From positions 62,001 to 126,000 of the forward strand of contig NZ_NQKI01000006.1 of NCBI RefSeq assembly GCF_002269125.1: a stretch of DNA of 64,000 nucleotides, given 5' to 3'. The position numbers and the translations under genes are program-made. How positions within the stretch are numbered: the stretch's first letter is position 1; each line of letters starts with the position of its first letter. This document shows positions 48,841 through 60,818 of this stretch, piece after piece. The notes under the pieces are model-generated. The model did no database searches, had not been told where the DNA came from, and saw only the letters and a program-made list of their open reading frames with translations. Origin of the DNA: Pseudomonas lundensis. Its GTDB lineage: Bacteria; Pseudomonadota; Gammaproteobacteria; Pseudomonadales; Pseudomonadaceae.

Positions 48841-49323
48841 ATGTCAGCAGTTCAGCGATTCCACGAAGCAGCCAACGACGCCCTGGTCAAACTCAGCGAG
48901 TACTGCCTGCCAGGCGCGAAGCTTGCCCTGGTCATTGTCACCCCGGGCGAGCCGGAGCGAGACATCATCCTGGAAGACCAGGGCCTGGATAGAAACGAAG
49001 TGGTCAGCGCGCTGCGCCGGCGCGGCCTGAGCATCGACGGCGACAACGCCTACAAGCGCGACCTGTGCGACACGATTGTAGGGGCACTGGCTTTGGGTGC
49101 CCAGAACTCCAGCCCGCCGCCGGTGGATCACTGGGCGCAGCAGTTCTGGCAGATAGGCAGAGAGGAGCGTGCCGGGTGCGAAGAGTTGGTCGCGGCACTG
49201 ACCCTTGCAGTCGAGCGCTGGACCCTGCTGGCAAACGAGTTCAAGCACACCACCCCGGAGCATGAGCGAGAACTCGCCGTGATCTCGCAAGCCAGGGACG
49301 CCATCTCCAAGGCCACCCGCTAA
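48841..49323 (+). CDS. Hypothetical protein before excisionase
   Basis: A 160-residue helical protein starting MSAVQRFHEAANDALVKLSE with GAGG before the ATG. Acidic regions include TPGEPERDIILEDQGLDRNE, with a C-terminal helical coil. The function is unknown. It follows a 170-base gap that also carries the start region of the minus-strand gene. Confidence 0.68.
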   Translation: MSAVQRFHEAANDALVKLSEYCLPGAKLALVIVTPGEPERDIILEDQGLDRNEVVSALRRRGLSIDGDNAYKRDLCDTIVGALALGAQNSSPPPVDHWAQQFWQIGREERAGCEELVAALTLAVERWTLLANEFKHTTPEHERELAVISQARDAISKATR

Positions 49324-49361
49324 CCCACCTTCTGCTGCCCAGCGCGGCAAGGAGCATCACC

Positions 49362-49706
49362 ATGGCGACAGCCGAGAAGCTGGGCGATGAGTCCGGCCAT
49401 GACAAGGTCACCGAAAAGCGGATGGCCGAACTGCTGGGCACCACGCCGAAAGCCCTGCAGCGCAAACGAGAACGTAACATCATCCCAGCCGGCGTCTGGT
49501 CGAAAATCGACGGGCGAATCATGTACAGCAAATGGAGGTATGACGAATGGCTAGAGAGCCAATGGAGCTGCCCACCGGAGTTGAGCTTGTCGGGAAGTCG
49601 ATCAGGATCAGGTTCTCCTGGAACAAGAAGCGGCACTGCGAAACGCTCACTCTCCCGCAAACCGCTCGGGGAATCGCAGCAGCCGAGGCTTTACGTTCTC
49701 AAGTAA
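49362..49706 (+). CDS. xis: Excisionase-like protein
   Basis: A 114-residue protein. The first 70 residues form a winged helix-type excisionase domain: KVTEKRMAELLGTTPKALQR, then RNIIPAGVWSKIDGRIMYSK and YDEWLESQW. It precedes the integrase and overlaps it by 160 bases; the Ser/Arg-rich C-terminus (SGSRSGSGSPGTRSG) is probably a by-product of the overlap. AAGGAG precedes it. It should direct prophage excision. Confidence 0.82.
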   Translation: MATAEKLGDESGHDKVTEKRMAELLGTTPKALQRKRERNIIPAGVWSKIDGRIMYSKWRYDEWLESQWSCPPELSLSGSRSGSGSPGTRSGTAKRSLSRKPLGESQQPRLYVLK

Positions 49707-50728
49707 TACAGCTGGCCAAGCTGGGCGCGCTTACACCGGAGAAATACAGGGAGTTGTTCCCTAATAGTCGGAGCGACTCCACTGGGCAAATGCCCATATT
49801 TTTCGATTACGCCCAGGACTGGCTGAACAGCCTCCAGATCGAAGACAGCACGCGCAAGAACTACAGAAGCACCATGCAAAACTACTGGGTACCGCACCTG
49901 GCCACGTACCCGCTCGACAAGATCACGCCGGTGCTCATGCGGAAAATCGTCAATGGTATTACGTGGACTTCGCCAATCCGCAGGAAGGGCGCCATACGGC
50001 TGGTGACCGGCCTGCTGACCCAGGCCGTGAATGATGAGTTGATTCTGAGGAACCCGGCCAACTCGATCCCGCCGACGCGTGTCACCAAGCGCGAGATCGA
50101 CCCGTTCAGTCGCGAAGAGGCTGACGAATTGATCGAGAAGCTGTACGAAGTGACGAGCGGCTTGCAGGCTATTTACGCGTGTTTTTTTGAGTTTTCTTTC
50201 TATACAGGAATGCGTCCAGGCGAGGCGATGGCCCTGCGCTGGAGCGAGGTTGATACGCGCTCTCGGCGCGCCAAGGTGTGCCGTATCAGGCTGTACGGCA
50301 AGATCAAGGAGAGGACCAAAACGAAGGTCTCGCGGGAAGTTTTATTGAACGATCGAGCCTTGCAGGCACTCGAAAAAGCCAGACTACTTACGGCGGCGCG
50401 CTCTGATTACGTTTTCGCGCCGGAAGGCTCGGGTGAAAGATCAGAGCTGTACATCCGATCCGAAACTGGGGCTAAGCGTTATTGGTTGTCAGCCCTGCGC
50501 AAGAGCGGAATACGGTATCGCCGGATGTACGACACCAGGCACACCTACGCAACAATGTGCCTGATGTCCGGAATGAATCCCGCATTCATCGCTGCGCAAC
50601 TTGGACACAGCGTCCAGGTACTGCTTTCGACCTATGCCAAGTGGATCAGCTCTTCGAGCGATTTCGCGGAGCTTGAAAAGCTGGATTTACCGAAAAACGG
50701 TACAAAATTGGTACTTGAATCACGGTAG
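49547..50728 (+). CDS. int: Tyrosine-recombinase integrase
   Basis: A 393-residue phage integrase. An N-terminal arm-binding domain is followed by SAM-like helices (FFDYAQDWLNSLQIEDSTRK) and the catalytic domain: Arg in GMRPGEAMALRW, MYDTRHTYAT (with Tyr in place of the usual first His of box II), LGHS, and the nucleophile Tyr363 in STYAKW. GGAGG lies eight bases before the start. It sits at the right end of the prophage, 38 bases from the first host gene. Confidence 0.95.
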   Translation: MAREPMELPTGVELVGKSIRIRFSWNKKRHCETLTLPQTARGIAAAEALRSQVIQLAKLGALTPEKYRELFPNSRSDSTGQMPIFFDYAQDWLNSLQIEDSTRKNYRSTMQNYWVPHLATYPLDKITPVLMRKIVNGITWTSPIRRKGAIRLVTGLLTQAVNDELILRNPANSIPPTRVTKREIDPFSREEADELIEKLYEVTSGLQAIYACFFEFSFYTGMRPGEAMALRWSEVDTRSRRAKVCRIRLYGKIKERTKTKVSREVLLNDRALQALEKARLLTAARSDYVFAPEGSGERSELYIRSETGAKRYWLSALRKSGIRYRRMYDTRHTYATMCLMSGMNPAFIAAQLGHSVQVLLSTYAKWISSSSDFAELEKLDLPKNGTKLVLESR

Positions 50729-50766
50729 ATACGCCTAGGCCCAGCAAATACAAGGCCCAATGGAAT
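50729..50766. other. Probable right prophage boundary region
   Basis: The short gap between the integrase stop and the NAGGN amidotransferase start. One attachment core should be here or in the first codons of the host gene, but the other end lies outside the window, so no core repeat can be matched. Confidence 0.4.
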
Positions 50767-52539
50767 ATGTGCGGATTAGCTGGAGAGTTACGTTTTGATC
50801 AACAACCTGCCGACCTGGCAGCCATCGAACGCATCACCCACCACCTTGCACCCCGTGGCCCCGATGCCTGGGGATTTCACAGCCAAGGGCCGATAGCCCT
50901 CGGGCATCGCCGGCTGAAAATCATGGACCTGTCCGATGGTTCAGCCCAGCCAATGATCGATAGCCAATTGGGCCTTTCACTGGCGTTCAACGGTGCGATC
51001 TACAACTTCCCCGAACTGCGCGCTGAACTCGAAGCCCTCGGTTATGCCTTTTACTCCGGGGGCGACACCGAAGTGTTGCTCAAGGGTTATCACGCGTGGG
51101 GCGAGGCGTTGCTGCCCAAGCTCAATGGCATGTTTGCCTTTGCCATTTGGGAGCGTGGTGCCAAGCGCCTGTTCATTGCCCGCGACCGTTTGGGCGTGAA
51201 GCCACTGTACCTGTCGCGCACCGGCGAACGCTTGCGCTTCGCCTCTACCCTGCCGGCCCTGCTCAAAGGCGGCGACATCAGCCCGATGCTCGATCCGGTT
51301 GCATTGAACCACTACCTGAATTTCCACGCCGTGGTGCCAGCACCGCGCACCCTGATTGCCGGTATCGAAAAACTGCCGCCTGCCACGTGGCTTCGCATCG
51401 ACGCCCAAGGCAATACCGAACAGCACACTTGGTGGACGTTACCGTATGGCCCTCACGCCGACGAAACTCACCTGACACTGGAAGACTGGCGCGACCGTGT
51501 ACTCGACAGCACCCGTGAAGCTGTGGCTATTCGCCAGCGCGCAGCGGTGGATGTCGGCGTACTGCTCTCGGGCGGCGTGGACTCCAGTTTGTTGGTGGGG
51601 CTGTTGCGGGAAGTCGGCGTACAAGACTTGTCGACCTTTTCCATCGGTTTTCAGGACGCAGGTGGCGAACGCGGGGACGAATTCCAGTATTCGGACCTGA
51701 TTGCCAAGCACTACGGCACGCGTCATCACCAACTGCGCATTGGCGAACACGAAATCATTGAGCAACTGCCCGCAGCGTTCCGCGCCATGAGCGAGCCAAT
51801 GGTCAGCCATGACTGCATCGCGTTTTACTTGCTGTCGCGGGAAGTCGCCAAGCATTGCAAAGTGGTACAGAGCGGCCAGGGCGCCGATGAACTGTTTGCC
51901 GGCTACCACTGGTACCCGCAGGTCGATGGCGCCAGCGATCCCTATGCCGCCTATCGCGAGGCTTTTTTTGATCGCAGCTATGACGATTACAAAGCCACTG
52001 TGCAGCCACAGTGGCTAACGGCCAATGACGCCGCCGGGGACTTTGTACGCGAGCACTTCGCCCAGCCCGGTGCCGATGCTGGCGTGGACAAGGCGCTGCG
52101 GCTGGACAGCACGGTGATGCTAGTGGATGACCCGGTCAAACGCGTCGATAACATGACCATGGCCTGGGGCCTTGAAGCCCGTACGCCGTTTCTCGACTAC
52201 CGGCTGGCCGAACTGTCAGCGCGTATCCCGGCACGTTTCAAACTGCCGGATGGCGGCAAGCAAGTGCTAAAAGAAGCTGCGCGGCTGGTGATCCCCAGTG
52301 AAGTCATTGACCGTAAGAAAGGTTACTTCCCGGTCCCCGGCCTGAAACACTTGCAAGGCGACACCCTGAACTGGGTGCGTGATTTGCTGCTCGACCCCAG
52401 CCAGGACCGCGGCCTGTTCCAGCCTGCCATGCTGGACCGCCTGCTGACCCACCCGCAAAGCCAGTTAACGCCGCTCAACGGCTCCAAGTTGTGGCAACTG
52501 GCCGCCCTGAACCTGTGGCTGAGCGAACAAGGAATCTAA
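50767..52539 (+). CDS. asnB: N-acetylglutaminylglutamine amidotransferase
   Basis: A 590-residue asparagine-synthetase-like amidotransferase. The glutaminase domain starts MCGLAGE with Cys2 as nucleophile; HHLAPRGPDAWGF and FNGAIYNFPELRAEL follow. The synthetase domain has LLSGGVDSS (about residue 265). In the NAGGN pathway it forms the C-terminal amide of the osmoprotectant N-acetylglutaminylglutamine amide. It is first in a three-gene operon with the synthetase and an M42 peptidase. Confidence 0.92.
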   Translation: MCGLAGELRFDQQPADLAAIERITHHLAPRGPDAWGFHSQGPIALGHRRLKIMDLSDGSAQPMIDSQLGLSLAFNGAIYNFPELRAELEALGYAFYSGGDTEVLLKGYHAWGEALLPKLNGMFAFAIWERGAKRLFIARDRLGVKPLYLSRTGERLRFASTLPALLKGGDISPMLDPVALNHYLNFHAVVPAPRTLIAGIEKLPPATWLRIDAQGNTEQHTWWTLPYGPHADETHLTLEDWRDRVLDSTREAVAIRQRAAVDVGVLLSGGVDSSLLVGLLREVGVQDLSTFSIGFQDAGGERGDEFQYSDLIAKHYGTRHHQLRIGEHEIIEQLPAAFRAMSEPMVSHDCIAFYLLSREVAKHCKVVQSGQGADELFAGYHWYPQVDGASDPYAAYREAFFDRSYDDYKATVQPQWLTANDAAGDFVREHFAQPGADAGVDKALRLDSTVMLVDDPVKRVDNMTMAWGLEARTPFLDYRLAELSARIPARFKLPDGGKQVLKEAARLVIPSEVIDRKKGYFPVPGLKHLQGDTLNWVRDLLLDPSQDRGLFQPAMLDRLLTHPQSQLTPLNGSKLWQLAALNLWLSEQGI

Positions 52540-52542
52540 CCC

Positions 52543-54288
52543 ATGAAACCCCTCGCCACCGCCTACAGCCAACGCTTGTTGCGCGGACAAGCCCCGACTT
52601 ACGAACGACTGCAAGCGCGTTTTGCCGAAGACGGCAGTGCGCTCGATGCCCAGCCGGTAGCCGTGCACTGCGGCTGGGGACGCCTGCTGATCGGGCACAC
52701 CTTTCCCGACCCGGCCAGCTTGGCCAACGAACTCTTGAATGAGCAAACCGGCGAGCGTGATATCGCCCTGTATGTGGCAGCGCCGCAACAGGTGCTGGCA
52801 CAGTCGCCCCAGCAGTTGTTTCTCGATCCCTCGGACACCTTGCGCCTGTGGTTTACCGACTACCGTCAGGCCACCCGCGTGTTTCGCGGCTTTCGTATTC
52901 GCCGGGCGCAAACCGATGCTGATTGGGATGCCATCAATTCGCTGTACATCGCCCGCAACATGTTGCCGATTGACCCAACGCTGCTGACTGCCCGCCATCA
53001 GGGCGGCCCGGTGTACTGGATCGCGGAAGATGAAGACAGCGGCGCGGTGATCGGCAGCGTCATGGGGTTGAATCACCATACCGCCTTTCACGACCCGGAA
53101 AACGGCAGCAGCCTGTGGTGCCTGGCGGTCGATCCGCTGTGCCCGCGCCCCGGGGTCGGTGAGGTGCTGGTGCGCCATCTGGTGGAGCATTTCATGAGCC
53201 GTGGCCTGAGTTACCTCGACCTGTCGGTGCTGCACGACAACCAGCAGGCGAAGAATCTCTACAGCAAGCTCGGGTTTCGCACCCTCTCGACCTTTGCCAT
53301 CAAGCGCAAGAATGGCATTAACCAGCCGCTATTTCTCGGCCCAGGCCCTGAAGCCGGGCTCAATCCTTATGCACGGATCCTGGTGGAAGAAGCCTACAAG
53401 CGCGGGATCGACGTGCAGATTGATGACGCCTCGGCCGGGCTGTTCACCCTCAGCCACGGCGGACGGCGCATTCGGTGCCGCGAGTCGCTGTCGGACCTGA
53501 CCAGCGCCATCAGCATGAGTTTGTGTCAGGACAAAAGCCTGACCCACAAGGTGTTGAGTGACGCGGGCCTGAGCTTGCCGACGCAACAACGGGCGGGTGG
53601 AGCCGACGATAACCTGGCGTTTCTGGAGCAGCACAGACGCATCGTGGTCAAACCGCTGGACGGCGAGCAAGGCAATGGCGTGGCCGTTGACTTGAGCGAT
53701 ATTGAGCAGGTGCAGCAGGCCATCGAAGCTGCACGAACGTTTGACAGTCGCGTGCTGCTGGAAAGTTTCCACGAAGGCCTCGACCTGCGCATTGTGGTGA
53801 TCGGCTTTGAAGTGGTGGCCGCCGCTATCAGGCGCCCCGCGCAGGTGGTGGGCGATGGTCACCACAGTATCCTGCAACTGATTGAAGCGCAGAGCCGCCG
53901 ACGTCAGGCCGCCACCGATGGCGAGAGCCGCATTCCCGTCGATGCTGAAACCGAGCGCACCGTGCAGGCGGCCGGGTATGAGTTCACCCATATTCTGCCA
54001 GCCGGGGAAGTGTTGGCTGTGCGCCGCGCCGCTAACCTGCACACCGGCGGGTGCCTGGAAGATGTCACGGACATCTTGCACCCGGTGCTGGCGGATGCCG
54101 CGGTGCGTGCCGCTCGGGCGCTGGACATCCCCGTGGTAGGGCTCGACCTGATGGTGCCCGCTGCCGACCAACCCGAGTACGTGTTTATCGAAGCCAATGA
54201 GCGGGTCGGGCTGGCCAACCATGAGCCACAACCTACCGCCGAACGCTTTATCGACTTGTTGTTTCCTCACCGTCAGCCTGTGCCGTAG
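52543..54288 (+). CDS. ngg: N-acetylglutaminylglutamine synthetase
   Basis: A 581-residue two-domain enzyme. The N-terminal half has a GNAT acetyltransferase domain (about 120-265, with DPLCPRPGVGEVLVRHLVE). The C-terminal half has an ATP-grasp ligase (about 320-575, RRIVVKPLDGEQGNGVAVDL and VVGLDLMVP). It makes the acetylated dipeptide later amidated by the previous gene product. The gap to that gene is three bases. Confidence 0.92.
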   Translation: MKPLATAYSQRLLRGQAPTYERLQARFAEDGSALDAQPVAVHCGWGRLLIGHTFPDPASLANELLNEQTGERDIALYVAAPQQVLAQSPQQLFLDPSDTLRLWFTDYRQATRVFRGFRIRRAQTDADWDAINSLYIARNMLPIDPTLLTARHQGGPVYWIAEDEDSGAVIGSVMGLNHHTAFHDPENGSSLWCLAVDPLCPRPGVGEVLVRHLVEHFMSRGLSYLDLSVLHDNQQAKNLYSKLGFRTLSTFAIKRKNGINQPLFLGPGPEAGLNPYARILVEEAYKRGIDVQIDDASAGLFTLSHGGRRIRCRESLSDLTSAISMSLCQDKSLTHKVLSDAGLSLPTQQRAGGADDNLAFLEQHRRIVVKPLDGEQGNGVAVDLSDIEQVQQAIEAARTFDSRVLLESFHEGLDLRIVVIGFEVVAAAIRRPAQVVGDGHHSILQLIEAQSRRRQAATDGESRIPVDAETERTVQAAGYEFTHILPAGEVLAVRRAANLHTGGCLEDVTDILHPVLADAAVRAARALDIPVVGLDLMVPAADQPEYVFIEANERVGLANHEPQPTAERFIDLLFPHRQPVP

Positions 54289-54359
54289 GTCCAGTCGCTG
54301 AACATCCCATCAGGCCCCCGTACGCAGCGCGTGCGGTGGGTCTCGCGTCAGGAGTGTTT

Positions 54360-55547
54360 ATGAATCGCACGTTCCCCGAACCCGACCTCGATTACCTGCA
54401 ACGGGTATTGCTGGAAATGCTAGCCATCCCCAGCCCCACAGGTTTCACCGATACCATCGTGCGCTACGTGGCCGAACGCCTTGAGGAATTGGGTATTCCC
54501 TTTGAACTCACCCGGCGCGGCACGTTACGCGCCACCCTCAAGGGGCAGAAAAACAGCCCGGATCGCGCTGTCTCTGCGCACCTGGACACCATTGGCGCCA
54601 GCGTACGGGCAATCAAGGACAACGGGCGTCTGGTACTGGCTCCGGTGGGTTGCTGGTCCAGCCGGTTTGCCGAAGGCAGTCGCGTAAGCCTGTTTACCGA
54701 CAACGGTGTCATCCGCGGCAGTGTGTTGCCCTTGATGGCGTCCGGTCATGCATTCAATACCGGAGTGGATGAACTGCCGATCAGTTGGGACCATATCGAG
54801 TTGCGTCTGGACGCCTATTGCGCGACCCGGGCCGATTGCGATTCGCTGGGGGTCAACGTGGGAGACTTTGTCGCCTTCGATCCGTTGCCAGAGTTCACCG
54901 AAAGCGGTCATATCAGCGCCCGCCACCTGGATGACAAAGCCGGTGTGGCTGCACTGCTGGCAGCCTTGAAAGCCATTGTGGAAAGTGGCGAGCAGCCGCA
55001 AATCGACTGTCACCCGCTGTTCACCATCACCGAAGAGACGGGTAGCGGGGCTGCCGCGGCACTGCCTTGGGACGTGAGTGAGTTTGTCGGCATCGACATT
55101 GCCCCGGTCGCCCCAGGCCAGCATTCCAGCGAACACGCCGTGAGCGTCGCAATGCAGGACTCAGGCGGCCCTTATGACTATCACTTGTCGCGGCACTTGT
55201 TGCGTCTGGGGGCGGAGAACGAACTGCCTGTGCGTCGGGATATGTTTCGCTACTACTTCAGCGATGCGCACTCGGCGGTCACGGCGGGGCATGACATACG
55301 CTGTGCGCTGCTGGCATTTGGCTGTGATGCCACCCACGGCTATGAGCGCACGCACATCGATAGCCTGGCGGCGTTAAGTCGATTACTGGGGGCGTACATG
55401 ATGAGCCCGCCGGTGTTTGCCAGCGATGCACAACCTGCGCAAGGCTCACTGGACAGGTTCAGTCACCAGCTGGAGCACGACACACAAATGGAAAGCGACA
55501 CCCGGGTGCCATCGGTTGACAGCCTGGTTGGGGATAACCGGAGCTGA
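54360..55547 (+). CDS. Osmoprotectant operon M42-family peptidase
   Basis: A 395-residue metallopeptidase of the M42/M20-like family found with the NAGGN genes. Metal-site motifs are SAHLDTIGA, HLDDKAGVAALLA, TITEETGSG and CDATHGYERTH. AGGAG lies five bases before this ATG; an earlier in-frame codon has none. Its exact substrate in the pathway is not established. Confidence 0.9.
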   Translation: MNRTFPEPDLDYLQRVLLEMLAIPSPTGFTDTIVRYVAERLEELGIPFELTRRGTLRATLKGQKNSPDRAVSAHLDTIGASVRAIKDNGRLVLAPVGCWSSRFAEGSRVSLFTDNGVIRGSVLPLMASGHAFNTGVDELPISWDHIELRLDAYCATRADCDSLGVNVGDFVAFDPLPEFTESGHISARHLDDKAGVAALLAALKAIVESGEQPQIDCHPLFTITEETGSGAAAALPWDVSEFVGIDIAPVAPGQHSSEHAVSVAMQDSGGPYDYHLSRHLLRLGAENELPVRRDMFRYYFSDAHSAVTAGHDIRCALLAFGCDATHGYERTHIDSLAALSRLLGAYMMSPPVFASDAQPAQGSLDRFSHQLEHDTQMESDTRVPSVDSLVGDNRS

Positions 55548-55558
55548 AAAGCATCGCT

Positions 55559-55595
55559 CACCCCAACCGCCTCCCGCAGGGACAGGGTTGGGGTG
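55559..55595 (+). terminator. Hairpin between convergent host operons
   Basis: 10-bp perfect inverted repeat CACCCCAACC/GGTTGGGGTG with a 17-base loop and no T tail. It lies between the convergent peptidase gene and cysG and may act as an intergenic stop or mRNA stabiliser for both. Confidence 0.5.
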
Positions 55596-55602
55596 GGCGC
55601 TC

Positions 55603-56997
55603 TCAGACGTCGGCCTGCGCCCCTTCAAACCACGCGAGTTTTTCACGCAGCAACACCACTTCGCCGACGATGACCAAGGTGGGCGCATGCACTTCGTGCT
55701 CTGCCACCAAGGTGGCCAGATTGGCCAGCGTGCCGGTGAACACCCGCTGATTGGTCGTGGTGCCCTGCTGGATCAACGCTGCCGGGGTATCAGCGGCGCG
55801 ACCATGTTTGATCAACTGTTCGCAGATGATCGGCAACCCCACCAGCCCCATGTAAAACACCAGGGTTTGCGCCGGGGCGACCAGATCGCTCCAAGGCAAA
55901 TTGCTGGTGCCATCCTTCAAGTGGCCGGTGACGAATCGAACCGACTGCGCGTAGTCACGGTGGGTCAACGGAATCCCGGCGTAGGCGGCACAACCGCTGG
56001 CCGCCGTGATCCCCGGCACCACCTGGAACGGAATTCCATGGGCGGCCAGCTCTTCGATTTCCTCACCGCCGCGCCCAAAGATGAACGGATCGCCACCTTT
56101 AAGGCGCACCACACGCTTGCCCTGCTTGGCCAGGTCCACCAGTTGCTGGTTGATCTGATCTTGCGGGACCGCATGTTCGGCACGGCGCTTGCCGACATAA
56201 ATGCGCTCGGCATCACGGCGGCACAGTTCAAGGATTGCAGGTGCCACCAAGCGGTCGTACAGCACCACATCGGCTTGTTGCATCAAACGCAGTGCGCGGA
56301 ATGTGAGCAAGTCCGGATCGCCCGGCCCGGCTCCTACCAGGTAAACCTCGCCGGTAGCCAGGGTCGCCTCGCCATTGATTTTGGCCAGCAACAAGCGCTC
56401 CGCTTCGCCACCCTGCCCGGCCAACTGGCGATCGGCAATCGGGCCTTGGAACACGTCTTCCCAAAATGCACGTCGCTGTTGCACGTCCGGAAACAGGCCT
56501 TTGACCTGCGCCCGAAAACGCGCCGCAAGGCCCGCCAATTGACCGTAGGTCGATGGAATCCAGGTTTCGAGCTTGGCGCGGATCAAGCGGGCCAAGACGG
56601 GCGCATCGCCCCCGCTGGACACCGCAATCACTAACGGCGAGCGATCAACGATGGCGGGGAAAATCACGCTGCACAGTGCAGGTGCGTCCACCACATTGAC
56701 CGGCATGCAACGCCGATGAGCGTCGGCGCTGACTTGGGCATTGAGCGGTTCGTCGTCGGTGGCGGCAATGATCAGCACGCACCCTTCCAGGTCCGCTTCC
56801 ACATAGCCGCGCAAGACTTGCTCACCACCGCTGCTGTCGATCAACGCGCACAACTGCGGCTCAATGGCGGGTGCAACTACCCGCAATACCGCACCGGCGT
56901 CTGCCAGCAGCCGGGACTTGCGCAAGGCAATCTCCCCGCCGCCGACCACCAGGACACGGCTGCCACGCAGGTTATGAAACAGCGGCAGAAACTCCAT
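55603..56997 (-). CDS. cysG: Siroheme synthase CysG
   Basis: A 464-residue fused enzyme: N-terminal precorrin-2 dehydrogenase/ferrochelatase (Rossmann [15 protein letters not shown] near residue 17) and C-terminal uroporphyrinogen-III methyltransferase ([47 protein letters not shown]). It makes siroheme for sulfite and nitrite reductases. It is adjacent to serS with no gap. Length is standard. Confidence 0.97.
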   Translation of the reverse strand: MEFLPLFHNLRGSRVLVVGGGEIALRKSRLLADAGAVLRVVAPAIEPQLCALIDSSGGEQVLRGYVEADLEGCVLIIAATDDEPLNAQVSADAHRRCMPVNVVDAPALCSVIFPAIVDRSPLVIAVSSGGDAPVLARLIRAKLETWIPSTYGQLAGLAARFRAQVKGLFPDVQQRRAFWEDVFQGPIADRQLAGQGGEAERLLLAKINGEATLATGEVYLVGAGPGDPDLLTFRALRLMQQADVVLYDRLVAPAILELCRRDAERIYVGKRRAEHAVPQDQINQQLVDLAKQGKRVVRLKGGDPFIFGRGGEEIEELAAHGIPFQVVPGITAASGCAAYAGIPLTHRDYAQSVRFVTGHLKDGTSNLPWSDLVAPAQTLVFYMGLVGLPIICEQLIKHGRAADTPAALIQQGTTTNQRVFTGTLANLATLVAEHEVHAPTLVIVGEVVLLREKLAWFEGAQADV

Positions 56998-58665
<1,668 letters not shown>

Positions 58666-58669
<4 letters not shown>

Positions 58670-59994
58670 GGTTTTCTCCGCTGCAAGGGGCTGGCACGGT
58701 CCAGTGCAGCAAGGTGTTTGAGCTTCTCGCCGATTTTAAGCTCCAGGCCGCGCGGCACCGGTTGATAGAGCGGCAAAGGCGCCAGCTCATCGGGGAAATA
58801 ATCTTCCCCCGCCGCGTAGGCATCCGGTTCGTCGTGGGCGTAGCGGTACTCGCCGCCATACCCGAGCTGTTTCATCAGCTTGGTCGGCGCATTGCGTAAA
58901 TGCAGGGGCACTTCCAGCGAGCCATATTCCGACGCACTGCGCAGCGCAGCCTTGAAACCCATATACACCGCGTTGCTTTTAGGCGCGCAGGCCAGGTAGG
59001 TAATCGCCTGCGCCACGGCCAGTTCACCCTCGGGGCTGCCGAGACGCTCCTGCACGTCCCAGGCGGCCAGGCACAGGCTCAGGGCCCGCGGATCGGCGTT
59101 ACCGATGTCTTCACTGGCCATGCGCACCACCCTGCGCGCGATGTACAGCGGGTCGCAGCCGCCATCGATCATCCGCGCAAACCAGTAAAGGGCGCCATCA
59201 GGGTTGGAACCACGTACAGATTTGTGCAGGGCCGAGATCTGGTCGTAGAAGGCTTCGCCGCCTTTGTCGAAGCGTCGTTGGGTATCGCCGAGCAGGCTTT
59301 GCAGCAAGTCGATACCGATCTCACTGTTGTCCTCGGCCAGGTCTGCGGCGTTTTCCAACAGGTTGAGCAGGCGTCGACCATCTCCATCGGCGGCCCTGAG
59401 CAGCACGTGAAAGCCCTCATCACTGAGGGTCAGCCCCCGCTTGCCCAAGCCTTTTTCCTCGGTCAGTGCGCGCTGCACCAGTTTGAGCAATGCCGCTTCA
59501 TCAAGGCTTTTGAGCACATACACCCGCGCCCGCGAGAGCAGTGCGTTGTTGAGCTCGAAAGACGGGTTTTCCGTAGTGGCGCCAATAAAAATCAGGGTGC
59601 CATCTTCCACATAGGGCAGGAACGCGTCCTGCTGCGACTTGTTGAAGCGATGCACTTCATCGACAAACAGAATGGTGCGACGGCCATATTGACCGGCCTG
59701 CTGCTTGGCCACTTCCACGGCCTGACGAATCTCTTTGACCCCGGCCAGCACGGCGGAGACCGTTTCAAAGTGTGCATCGGAGACTTGCGCCAGCAACCGC
59801 GCCAGCGTGGTTTTGCCCACACCCGGCGGGCCCCAGAAGATCATTGAATGCAGCGCCCCCTGTTCGAGCGCTTCACGCAAGGGCTTGCCGCGCGCCAGCA
59901 AATGTTGCTGGCCCACGTACTCATCCAGGTTGGCGGCGCGCAAACGGGCTGCCAGGGGCTGAGCGATTGGTGCACTTCGAAACAGGTCCATCAC
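58666..59994 (-). CDS. rarA: Replication-associated recombination protein RarA
   Basis: A 442-residue AAA+ ATPase (MgsA): Walker A GPPGVGKT at 55-62, Walker [21 protein letters not shown], sensor 1 [12 protein letters not shown], then the MgsA tetramerisation C-terminal part. It acts at stalled forks. It is co-transcribed with crcB and follows lolA. Confidence 0.96.
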
Positions 59995-60142
59995 TGCTTA
60001 AACAACCTCACGTGTGTGCTGCGGGCCAATGCCATGGCGGTGCTCACGCCTTCGCGCAAAGGCGGTGACCAAGCGATAACATCGCCTTGAAAACGGCCAG
60101 AAAAGTGCGAGCCCCGTGTCACCGCCCCATAGGCACAGTGAG

Positions 60143-60766
60143 TTATTCCTGAATGACATCAGCGCCTTTAGGCACCACGAACTTGAATTTGCTCTCAGGA
60201 ATCTCTTTATTCACCTTCACCTCGTTGAACAGGATATTGGTGCGTTGACCGACACTGTCGATTAATTGCATTTCACTGATGTTGCCCTTACGGAAAGACA
60301 AACGAAGCGAATCGAACAGGGTGTCTTTGGTTTTAGGTTTCAGGATGAACTCCATGACCTCTCCCTGCGTCTTGGAGCTTACGTCATAACTTTGTTCAAT
60401 TTTTGAGACGTCTCCCGACAACAGCAAAGCAGGCGTCTGGGTCAAGCGCTCATCCAGCTTCTTGATCGTCGCCTGCTCCAGATCCGGGTCCCAGAGGGTC
60501 ACTTTCTTGCCATCAGAAATCATGGTCTGTTCTTGAGGCGCATCGGTGTGCCAATAGAACAGCCCCGGACGCTTGACCGACATGTCACCGGTCGTTTCCT
60601 GCAATTGGGTGCCGCTGCCATCCAGCGTCAACTGACTGAAACGGGCAGTGATGGTATTGGACTGCCCCAGCAGTTGGCCTAACCGCTTTACATCCTGTTC
60701 GCCGGCATGAGCCGTAAGAGAAGACATAGCCAGAACCGGTAGCAACAGCATGCTGACAAAACGCAT
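60143..60766 (-). CDS. lolA: Periplasmic lipoprotein chaperone LolA
   Basis: A 207-residue protein with a signal peptide ([21 protein letters not shown]). The mature part has the LolA beta fold: [40 protein letters not shown] and [16 protein letters not shown]. It ferries lipoproteins from LolCDE to LolB. It lies between ftsK and rarA, the standard gammaproteobacterial order. Confidence 0.96.
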   Translation of the reverse strand: MRFVSMLLLPVLAMSSLTAHAGEQDVKRLGQLLGQSNTITARFSQLTLDGSGTQLQETTGDMSVKRPGLFYWHTDAPQEQTMISDGKKVTLWDPDLEQATIKKLDERLTQTPALLLSGDVSKIEQSYDVSSKTQGEVMEFILKPKTKDTLFDSLRLSFRKGNISEMQLIDSVGQRTNILFNEVKVNKEIPESKFKFVVPKGADVIQE

Positions 60767-60818
60767 GAAAACCCTCTTTGATTAGTTAAACCAGGCCCGC
60801 GCGTACACCGCGGGCCGA

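Noticed and set aside
50600..50800. Attachment-site core repeat
   Set aside because: Only one prophage end is in the window, so no pair of repeats can be compared.
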